This document shows positions 1-7,900 of a DNA stretch of 64,000 nt, piece by piece (position 1 is the first letter of the stretch; each line of letters starts with the position of its first letter). A program made the position numbers and the translations under genes. Source of the stretch: Oceanospirillum sediminis (GTDB lineage Bacteria; Pseudomonadota; Gammaproteobacteria; Pseudomonadales; Halomonadaceae); the NCBI RefSeq assembly GCF_014164585.1, contig NZ_JACJFM010000018.1:36213-100212 (forward strand), written 5' to 3'. The notes under the pieces are model-generated. The model had not been told where the DNA came from and made no database searches. It saw only the letters and a list, made by a program, of their open reading frames with translations.

Positions 1-73
1 TATGCCCACCTTCAGGCTGAAAGCGCAATCCTTAACTATACTTGCCAGCATGGTCACGAATAAGGATGTCTTT

Positions 74-1807
74 ATGCGTACGAGCCTGCCCTCTGTACTG
101 ATGGTCTTACTGTGCTTTGCAAATAGTCCGGCAATGGCTCAGTCAAAGGTTTTTATCTACGGAGAAAGTAATAATATGCCTCCTGTCAGAATTGCCGGTG
201 ACAAAGATTACCCGCCAATTGAATGGCTTGAAGGCGACAAAGCTAAAGGGATATTTCCTTCAGTATTGCCTGATCTGGCCAGAGTCATGAACCGCCGCAT
301 TGAATATCACCTGATGGATTGGGAGCAGGCCCAGGATGCTGTGCTTGAAGGCCGTATTGATGTACTGACAGTCTTCAGCCCGAATGAAGAAAGAAGAAAA
401 GATTTTGATTTTGTCGATGGTTTCCTGCAGTTTGAAATGAGCCTGTTTGTCAGAGACGATAATCTGACCATTCATAACCTGACCGATCTGGATGGAATAC
501 GGACAGGACTGACAAAAGGAAGCTACCTGCAAAACTTTCTCTCACAGAACAGCAACGCCGAACAAGTCATTGTTAAGGACCATCCGACAGGTTTTCATCA
601 ACTACTGGCGGGTGACATTGATGCCCTGGCCACCACCAAATGGGTTGGTGCATATACCATTCAGCGCCATAAAATTCGAGGTATTAAATATGTTGAGCCT
701 GCGATTCATATCAAGCCCACTCATCTGGGTGTCCGAAAAGGTCATACCCGTTTACGTACCGAGCTGAATCTGGCAATCAAAAAGCTTAAAAAAGATGGCA
801 CCATTGACCGGCTGACCGAACAATGGGAGAAACATGAGATTATCTATCTGACCCAGGGGCGTATGCGTTCCATATTCTGGGCCGGAACCGGGCTATTTCT
901 GGCCTTCATCTTTGTCGCTGGTCTGATTACTATCTTTATACTGAAAAGTCAGATTAAAGCTCGTACCCGCTCATTGCAGCAAAGCAACCAGGAACTGGAA
1001 GATACATTGCACCTTCTGGAAAAAACACAATGTCAGCTGGTCCAGTCCGAAAAAGTTGCCTCTCTCGGCGCTCTGGTTAGTGGACTGTCCCATGAAATGA
1101 ACACCCCTTTGGGTATCGCTATTACCGCCACCAGCGTTATGAAGGAGGAAGGCCAGGCCCTTGCTCAGGCTGTCAGAGCCGGTCAGCTGACAGAAGAGTC
1201 TCTGCAACAGTTCGTACAGGATCATCAGGAGTCACTGGAGGTTCTGGAGCGTTCTCTGAACCGGGCTGTACATCTGACGAACAGCTTTAAAAAAATTGCT
1301 CTTGATCAGGGGCAATCTCAACGACGTGCGTTTTACCTGAGCGAGGTGCTGGATGAGCTGGTACTGTGCCATCAGAAAGAACTGAACAAAAGAGCCATCG
1401 AAATCACACTGACCGGCACAGATGACATTATCATGCACAGCTTTCCCGGAGCCTTGACCGAAGTGCTGAATCACCTACTGAACAATGCCCTGCGGCATGG
1501 CTTTAAAAAAGAAGAATTACCGGCTATTCATATTGTTTGCTCTCTGGTTGATGACAAACTTCGTCTCGAGTTCCGGGATAATGGTTGCGGTATTGAAGAG
1601 AAGTACCTGAACAAGCTGTTCGATCCTTTTTTCACCACTCAAATAGGGCAAGGCAGCTCAGGATTAGGACTCAGTTTTGTTTATAACATTGTCACCGGAG
1701 TACTGGGTGGTGAAATCGAAATTACCAGCGAGCATGGCTGCCGCTGCCAGCTGATGCTGCCTCTGAAGGCACCAGAAACAGAAGGGGAACAGCCCGAAAC
1801 AGTCTGA
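74..1807 (+). CDS. Sensor histidine kinase with periplasmic SBP_bac_3 domain
   Basis: Membrane sensor kinase. From the chosen start there is a signal peptide (residues 1-23, cleavage near AMA-Q), a periplasmic family 3 solute-binding domain (about 30-255, like amino-acid binding proteins), one membrane helix (about 275-297), a short coiled coil and a HisKA/HATPase core. His340 in GLSHEMNTPLG is the probable phospho-acceptor; the N box (NHLLNNALRHG), G1 (DNGCGI), F (DPFFTT) and G2 (GSSGLGL) boxes are present. The ATG at 74 is preferred over the ATG at position 2 because AAGGA lies 8 bases upstream and the signal peptide then begins correctly. It probably binds a small ligand and signals to a response regulator. 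None is encoded beside it, so the partner is unknown. Confidence 0.88.
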   Translation: MRTSLPSVLMVLLCFANSPAMAQSKVFIYGESNNMPPVRIAGDKDYPPIEWLEGDKAKGIFPSVLPDLARVMNRRIEYHLMDWEQAQDAVLEGRIDVLTVFSPNEERRKDFDFVDGFLQFEMSLFVRDDNLTIHNLTDLDGIRTGLTKGSYLQNFLSQNSNAEQVIVKDHPTGFHQLLAGDIDALATTKWVGAYTIQRHKIRGIKYVEPAIHIKPTHLGVRKGHTRLRTELNLAIKKLKKDGTIDRLTEQWEKHEIIYLTQGRMRSIFWAGTGLFLAFIFVAGLITIFILKSQIKARTRSLQQSNQELEDTLHLLEKTQCQLVQSEKVASLGALVSGLSHEMNTPLGIAITATSVMKEEGQALAQAVRAGQLTEESLQQFVQDHQESLEVLERSLNRAVHLTNSFKKIALDQGQSQRRAFYLSEVLDELVLCHQKELNKRAIEITLTGTDDIIMHSFPGALTEVLNHLLNNALRHGFKKEELPAIHIVCSLVDDKLRLEFRDNGCGIEEKYLNKLFDPFFTTQIGQGSSGLGLSFVYNIVTGVLGGEIEITSEHGCRCQLMLPLKAPETEGEQPETV

Positions 1808-1884
1808 GCCTTATCAGGATACTTTTAATCTCTGCAGCTGATTCAGCAAAACGGCTTCTGATGCACCGCAATACAATATTGTAG

Positions 1885-2145
1885 TTAACGGAATCGGACT
1901 GCTGTTCCACTGACACTAACCATCATCATCCCACCTTTAGGCCCGACCACTTCATAATCGATATCAATCCCGATAATGCCATCCGCACCTAAAGACTGAG
2001 CATCTTTCTGCATCTCAGCAAACGCAATTTTCCTGGCCCGGCCCATCTCTTTTTCATAAGCCCCGGAACGACCACCCACAATATCCCGAACCGCACCAAA
2101 GATATCTTTAAATACATTAGCCCCCAGAATCGCCTCTCCTACCAC
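1885..2145 (-). CDS. YbjQ/UPF0145 family protein, start unclear
   Basis: Homologous to the small YbjQ family (about 105 residues in E. coli, pentameric, function unknown). The conserved core [14 protein letters not shown]-like and IDIDYE segments and the C-terminal MVSVSGTAV strand are all visible. The only usable in-frame start is GTG at 2145, giving 86 residues. The family's missing N-terminal strand is encoded in the same frame just upstream ([15 protein letters not shown], to about 2200), but that extension has no ATG, GTG or TTG before an in-frame stop at 2218-2220. Either a non-standard start is used or the start has been lost by mutation. Family assignment is secure; whether the gene is functional is not. 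Confidence 0.7.
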   Translation of the reverse strand: MVGEAILGANVFKDIFGAVRDIVGGRSGAYEKEMGRARKIAFAEMQKDAQSLGADGIIGIDIDYEVVGPKGGMMMVSVSGTAVRFR

Positions 2146-2279
2146 GACACCCAGATATTCCTGAACCGGATGCCCATCAACCGTCGATACTGATTTCCCT
2201 CTTTTTTCTGATGAAAATTAAATTCACACCTGCCTGACCGGGTGTTACATATTTCACTGTTTTTTCAGACAGTATTTTA

Positions 2280-2307
2280 CTGACCCATTATACGTTTGTG
2301 GCATAAT
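2280..2307 (+). promoter_or_regulatory. Candidate sigma-70 promoter of the condensin operon
   Basis: CTGACC (2280-2285), a 16-base spacer and an extended -10 TGGCATAAT (CATAAT at 2302-2307). A start near 2314 would give an untranslated leader of about 220 bases containing five 18-bp repeats. The same TGGCATAAT string occurs upstream of the ABC-F gene (about 19990). Sequence inference only. Confidence 0.4.
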
Positions 2308-2446
2308 AGCCAGCGAAACACATACGCTTTTATTCTCTGATCCATAAATGCACGGTTCAGTTCCAATCGGGCTGAAAAATAGCGCTCAGTTTCGACAGTA
2401 CAGGAAAAAGACAGGACTTCATGATATTGGCAGATGTTTTACTTCT

Positions 2447-2536
2447 ATCACCGCTGGCAGCACGATCGCCGGTAATAACATCATCACCGGTACAAGAGCT
2501 ATCACTGATACAAAAGCTATCGCAGGTAGAAACGCT
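2447..2536 (+). repeat. Five imperfect 18-bp tandem repeats ending at a start codon
   Basis: Five contiguous 18-base units begin at 2447, 2465, 2483, 2501 and 2519, each starting ATC. Units 3, 4 and 5 end AGAGCT, AAAGCT and AACGCT. The last base of unit 5 is immediately followed by the ATG at 2537, and the Shine-Dalgarno-like AGGTAG (2524-2529) lies inside unit 5. Read in the frame of the downstream gene, each unit is a hexapeptide beginning Ile-(Thr/Ala). Whether it is leader RNA or an N-terminal extension starting at 2348 cannot be decided here. Confidence 0.75.
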
Positions 2537-3919
2537 ATGACACCGTGGACTAACCTACTGATCACCACCGTTCGCTTGCTGGATCTTCATGACAGCAGCC
2601 ACGAACGAGGCTCTCCCTATGTGCGCGTTGCACAGATGCCAAGACCGGGCCTGAAAGATGGCTACTGGCTGGATCTGGCCTGTCTGCTGCTGGATTATCT
2701 GCTGGAAGAAGACTTTATCAGCAACGGTGGCTTTATCCGCTTTAACCGTTGTCTTGAATTTACCCGTGAGTATTATCCTGACTGCAGTAATGATGATCTC
2801 CAGTTTGTAATCAACAGTCTGTCGACACCCAGTGAGCTGTTTTATATCAATCGCCAGCCGGGTGAATCTCCGGATAAAGTACAATCCATTGCCAGTACCA
2901 AACGCACCGCTCTGATCGAGAAACAGGCGCAAACCGGCCATGTGCGTCTGACCCAGGCGGGTCGACAGGCCGTGAATCTGGCCGGTCAGGTGGAAGACCT
3001 GCTGTACAGTGAATACGATGCTGCAAAAGCACTGACCGCCATCACCCGTGGCGATTACGCCCGTGTGCCGGATATCTGTAATACCATTTTGCTGGCGATT
3101 CGCGGCCTGACTCAGGAGATCCGTACAATCCGGGAAAACCCGACCCGCGAGAGTAAACTGACCGCCTTTCAGGAACATCAGCGCCATTACCACAACGCCC
3201 TGAACAGTATTCAGCGCACTATTCTGGATTGTCGGGCACAGCTGCTATTGCCTGAACAACAGAGCCGCTTTGAAGCCTGGCAGCAGCAGAATCATCAGGA
3301 CTGGGATCTGCTCATGCTGACCCAGAGCCTGAACCGCGTTATGAACGCCATTGAAAACCTGAGTCGCCGCCTGACCGAACTGCTGACCGATATTGCCGAT
3401 GGCCGTATCCGCAGTATGGGCGTGATCGACTTTACCCAGCTGGCACAGGATATCGCTGTTCAGCCGCCAGTACAGGCGCTGATCGATGCCGTATCAGAGC
3501 GTTGTATGCCGTTTTATGTACAAACCATGTTCCCGTCACCAAATGACTTTACCAGCAACCTGCTGGATCAGCGCAGTGAACGCAGTGAAGAAGCCCTGAT
3601 CTTCGATAGCATCAGTGAAGATGATTATCAGGACACTGCGTTGCATACCTTCCTGCAGCACCGATCAGAATTAATGTGTCAGCATATTGAAAAACAGCCC
3701 CTGACACTGGCTGATGCGCTGAATAATGGCTGGCACCAGATCGAAGGCGAAGATTTTCTGCCACAACTGCTGAATATGTATGTTGACCCGGAACAGCTAC
3801 AGCCTGATTTAGTGGTCGCCCTTGACCCAGAACAAACGCTGGAGATCCGCCTGCCCGATGGCCGGGTGCTGAAAGGCGACAATCCAATTCTTATGTTACG
3901 TGAACCACGCCCGGAATAA
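2537..3919 (+). CDS. Kleisin subunit of a MukF/MksF/JetA-type condensin
   Basis: First gene of a three-gene condensin operon. The N-terminal part (about 1-140) looks like a winged-helix region, ending VRLTQAGRQAVNLAG, comparable to MukF's RLTPLGIGI; a long helical middle and an acidic C-terminal part follow, as expected for a kleisin bridging the SMC heads. The length of 460 residues is close to MukF (440). The ATG at 2537 has AGGTAG upstream. An in-frame ATG at 2348 would add 63 residues, mostly hexapeptide repeats, and lacks a ribosome-binding site. The stop is 8 bases before the next gene. Operon position and architecture carry the assignment; pairwise similarity to known MukF is not obvious by eye. 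Confidence 0.68.
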   Translation: MTPWTNLLITTVRLLDLHDSSHERGSPYVRVAQMPRPGLKDGYWLDLACLLLDYLLEEDFISNGGFIRFNRCLEFTREYYPDCSNDDLQFVINSLSTPSELFYINRQPGESPDKVQSIASTKRTALIEKQAQTGHVRLTQAGRQAVNLAGQVEDLLYSEYDAAKALTAITRGDYARVPDICNTILLAIRGLTQEIRTIRENPTRESKLTAFQEHQRHYHNALNSIQRTILDCRAQLLLPEQQSRFEAWQQQNHQDWDLLMLTQSLNRVMNAIENLSRRLTELLTDIADGRIRSMGVIDFTQLAQDIAVQPPVQALIDAVSERCMPFYVQTMFPSPNDFTSNLLDQRSERSEEALIFDSISEDDYQDTALHTFLQHRSELMCQHIEKQPLTLADALNNGWHQIEGEDFLPQLLNMYVDPEQLQPDLVVALDPEQTLEIRLPDGRVLKGDNPILMLREPRPE

Positions 3920-3927
3920 TCTGAACC

Positions 3928-4977
3928 ATGAATATGAGTGAAATGGGCGAAGTGTACGCCTACCTGCTACGTTACCGTATGGCGGAAAGCCGCCCTGCAC
4001 AGCGCAACCGCCGGGCTTCTCGTGCCGGTCTGATCTCCGAACGGGATGTCTGCGCGGTACTGGCTCAGGCCAGTGAAGAAGAGATCAGCCAGTTCCGTCA
4101 GTTTTTAAACGGACAGGGCCTGCAGCTGGTGTTTGTCGATGCGGCGGATTATCCGGGCATTGCAGCGGGTGGTCGTATGTATATACTGCAGCGCCTGCCA
4201 GAATCCGACCTGCCCTCTATGTTCAGCCAACAACCTGTATATGCCAGCATGCGCTTACGTCAGGAAAGTCAGGAAGAGATCGCACTCTGGTTCCTGCATC
4301 TGTGGCTATTACTGATGGGCCTGCTGTATACCCGAAACAACCGCTCTCTGACCGATGTCAGCCACTACCAGGAAGCGGTTATCAGTATACAGGAACTGGT
4401 ATCGGCGATGCGCCAGCATATCGAACAACTGCGTCAGAGCGGCGTTCAGGGTGAGCAGGTCTCCCCTGCTGTACGCGTACTGATTGATGAAAAAGGGGAA
4501 GATATTCCCCGTCGCGTCCGCGTCTTTGTCGAACTGATGGAACAGGCCGGACATCTGCAGCGCTGTAATGATAAAAGCGACACCGAAGAAACAGAAACAT
4601 CCGGCCCGTTACACGCCAGCTATCAGCAGACGTTATTGGGCGCGTTAGAAGCGGAGCAGATCGGACTGCATCACCTGCACCATCTGTTGAATGATCTGAA
4701 TACCCTGCCAGAATCCGGATCAGCAGACTCTGATAGTCGGGAATCCCCGTCAGAAGATGGCCCGTCAGAAGATGGCCCGTCAGAAGATGGCCCGTCAGAA
4801 GATGGCCCGTCAGAAGATGGCCCGTCAGAATATAATAGTGCCCTGCCATCTCAGACAGAAAGCTATCAGGCACCGGAATATGCATCCGCACCGGCTGACC
4901 TGTTATCCGAGCTGGATACCGATCTGCCACTGACAGCACCCGATACGACCGATCCATCCAACCAGGAGAATCACTGA
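3928..4977 (+). CDS. Winged-helix condensin partner, MukE/MksE/JetB-like
   Basis: Second gene of the condensin operon, 349 residues, longer than MukE (about 234). The folded part (about 1-250) is mostly helical with short strand pairs, consistent with the tandem winged-helix KITE fold. The C-terminal 100 residues are acidic and low-complexity and contain five exact PSEDG repeats followed by a partial copy, then a Pro/Ser/Thr/Asp tail. Its TGA overlaps the next start as TGATG (4975-4979), implying translational coupling with the SMC gene. The assignment rests on gene order (kleisin-KITE-SMC) and fold-level appearance. Confidence 0.62.
   Translation: MNMSEMGEVYAYLLRYRMAESRPAQRNRRASRAGLISERDVCAVLAQASEEEISQFRQFLNGQGLQLVFVDAADYPGIAAGGRMYILQRLPESDLPSMFSQQPVYASMRLRQESQEEIALWFLHLWLLLMGLLYTRNNRSLTDVSHYQEAVISIQELVSAMRQHIEQLRQSGVQGEQVSPAVRVLIDEKGEDIPRRVRVFVELMEQAGHLQRCNDKSDTEETETSGPLHASYQQTLLGALEAEQIGLHHLHHLLNDLNTLPESGSADSDSRESPSEDGPSEDGPSEDGPSEDGPSEDGPSEYNSALPSQTESYQAPEYASAPADLLSELDTDLPLTAPDTTDPSNQENH
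4747..4830 (+). repeat. 15-bp perfect tandem repeat (five copies plus partial)
   Basis: The unit ccgtcagaagatggc occurs five times without a mismatch (4747-4821), followed by a partial copy (4822-4830). It encodes Pro-Ser-Glu-Asp-Gly in the acidic linker of the MksE-like protein. The multiple of three and the perfect identity suggest recent slippage expansion that keeps frame. Confidence 0.95.
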
Positions 4978-7900
4978 TGTCTGTGATTAACCGCATCGAA
5001 ATTGCCAATCTGCTGAACAAACACGGTGATGTGGCCAGTCCCTGGGAACCGAAAATGCGTCACCTGCTGCTGAACCTGCAGGGACAATCCACAGCCATCA
5101 GCATGGAAAATGGTTTCGGTAAAACCACTCTGAGTGATGCCCTGATCGGTATGTTGTCCCGTGACCGCCGACTGATGTCTAACAGCCGCCGTAAAATGAG
5201 CCCATCGCGGGTTCAGGGGCAGGAACGCCCATGGAGCCATATCCGGGTCGAATTCCGCAACCATACGGCAAAAGAAGATAATCAGGATGACCTGCTGGCT
5301 CAGGCGGGAGAAGAAGTCTCCGGTGAAAACTGGGTATTCGGTATGTACGGCCATAGCGACGGCGACAGCCACTTTTACTACTACCAGGGAACACTGGAAG
5401 ATTGTCCGGTAACAGACACCAGTCTGGATGGCAAAGTCCGCCTGTACAGCAACCGGGATTTTCTGAAAGCGGCCCGTTCAATCAAAGTGGTGCGCCCCGG
5501 TAACCGGGATGAGTGGCTGGAATCCATCAGTCGCCATATCAGCCGTAAAGAACTGGAACAGCTGGCCAGCTTCCAGAAAGAAGGTGGCGCGGATAAAAGT
5601 CAGATCTTTAACGCAATTCGCCCCCGTCCCGGCGAGAAACCGGATCAGGCTTTCTTCTATGAAGTGCTGGCCCCACAGATTCTGGCCGGTGCGACCCAGG
5701 GTGAAACCGACGAAGGCGAAGAATTTATCGAAGAGGTGATTATTAACTCAGGCCAGAAAGTGTCTGAGTTACGTCATCGTATCGATGCTGCTGAGCAGGA
5801 TCAGCAACGCGCCGAAAAGAAAGTGGTTCAGCTGCATAATCTGAATGAAAAAGCGGAAGAGCTGCAAGGTGCTCGTAGTGAACTGAATCGCCAGCAAGCC
5901 GAGATGGCCACCAGCCGGGACACTCTGCTGCTTATCGCCCAGTCTCCTCTGCCGGGTATTCCGTTCACAGAAGAGGTAATTGATGACAAACACCCCGCAC
6001 TGAACTTTGCCTTGCTGCCCGGCCAGACGGAACCTGTGGTCGCAGGCAGCCTGATTGCAAAACTGCTGAACCTGTCCCTGACCCGCGCCCAGGCTTATAT
6101 GGATCAGGCCGGTTTAAGTGGCAATCCAACGCGCCGTCTGTTGCATCATCCAGCGGCACGCTGGGTATCGGATCGTAAAGTTAACACCTACCCGCTGGAG
6201 AAAACCCGTCAGCTGATCTCTGACAGCCAGAGCTTTGAAGATGACGCTGCCCGTCTGGAAGCCCTGCAGGATCTGGAAGACGCCTGTGACACTTTCCTGG
6301 AATGGGACTCTAACCAGGCCCGCGAGGATTACCTGGCCGATCAGCTGTTCCTGCATAACAGCCAGCAGGAGCTGGCCGAGACCGAACAACGTCTGGAACA
6401 GTGTGAGCAGGATAAAGAATCCCTTAACAGCCGCTCGCAGGCCTTTATCGATAACCAGAGCTACTACCGTGACGCCCTGAGTGAAGGTTTGTTTACCGAA
6501 CAAGAACTGGAACAACCTGACACGCTGGAAAAAACCACGCAACAGGAAGCCGATCAGGCCCGTCAGCAGCTGAGTGAACACCAGCGTAAAACCGGACAAC
6601 TGGAACAGGTTGAATCCTGGTGGCAGAACTTTAGCCAGTTGCACCCGGATATGACGCCTCAACTGCTGCTGGAAGAGAAAGAAGCCCGGCACAGTGAATT
6701 GCAGGACAACCATCAGGCACTGCAGGAACAGCTGCAACAGCACAATCAGGCCATTCAGACGCAACAACAAGCCCTTAATCAGGCGGAACAGAATACCCAT
6801 CGCCTGCAAACAGACCTGACCCAGCTGGAGCAGAACCGCAGCGCTTACGAAGCTTTCTGCCAGCAGTTCCCGGATCAGACACCGGATGGCTTTATTCAGC
6901 GTATTCAGCAGGAACACCAGACCCTGCTGGCACAAAAACAACCCGCTGAACAGGCGCTGAATAACGCCCGTCAGCAACTGGGCCAGATTCAACCCCTTGC
7001 ACTGCAACGGGACCGCTTCCAGCAGATTTTCGGGGACGCCAAACCCGTTGGTCTGAAAGAAGATCTGCTGAATCAGGAACGTCAGCTGCAACAGCAAATA
7101 GAACAGTATTCCAGCGAGATTCATCAGCTACAAAGCCTGAATGACGCTCTGGAAACCTATCAGGACGAACACGATAATCAGACACCGGCTCAGTGGCTGG
7201 AGCATGCGCAGCAACGTTATCCGCAGGTGCTGACCGAACTGGAACAGACCCGCAAGGAACTGCCCCGTTTAGAACATTATCTTAAGCACCTGGATACCGA
7301 CCCGCTGGCGGCCAGTGAGCAGGAACAACAAGCACTGGATCTGCTGCAACAACAGGGCTTAGCCGCTACACCACTGCATGTCAGCCTGACCGAAATTGCC
7401 GAACAGCAGGGCTCTCACGACTCGCTTCTAATCCAGAAACAGCAGTGGCTGACACAGGCTGCCGCCTTCCTGTTCGCCCCGGTATTGCCAGATAATGAAC
7501 AGGCCTCTCAAGCGGTTAAACTGCTACTGCAAAAACAATTCGCCCTGCCAGTATTCAGCCACAATGAACTGGTTACCTGCATTACGCAGGGTCAGAATAT
7601 CCTGGGCTCGGTACTGGGTTACGAAACTCTGGCGGTAAAAGCCGCTACCGACCCGAACAATATTAATCTGCTGAGAGAACAGGTTCAGCAACGTATCCAA
7701 CAGCTGAATCAGCAACAGGATCGACTGCAAACTGAGCAAAGTCTGTATGACCCGTATGGTGACGCCTTCGCGCTGGTGGAACAAGCCGCTAAAGCGCTGA
7801 CAGAAAAAGCACCGCAGCGACAGGATATGCTGGAAGATGAACTGGCTATAGCCGAAGACCAGCTGGATGACCTGCAGGATCAGATTGAACCTGAAGCGCT

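Noticed and set aside
6114..7124. Long open frame (336 codons) antisense to the SMC gene
   Set aside because: It is a by-product of the Gln/Leu/Glu-rich coding frame on the other strand, which avoids stop codons in antisense; the product is Leu/Phe/Gln-rich with no recognisable family or ribosome-binding site.
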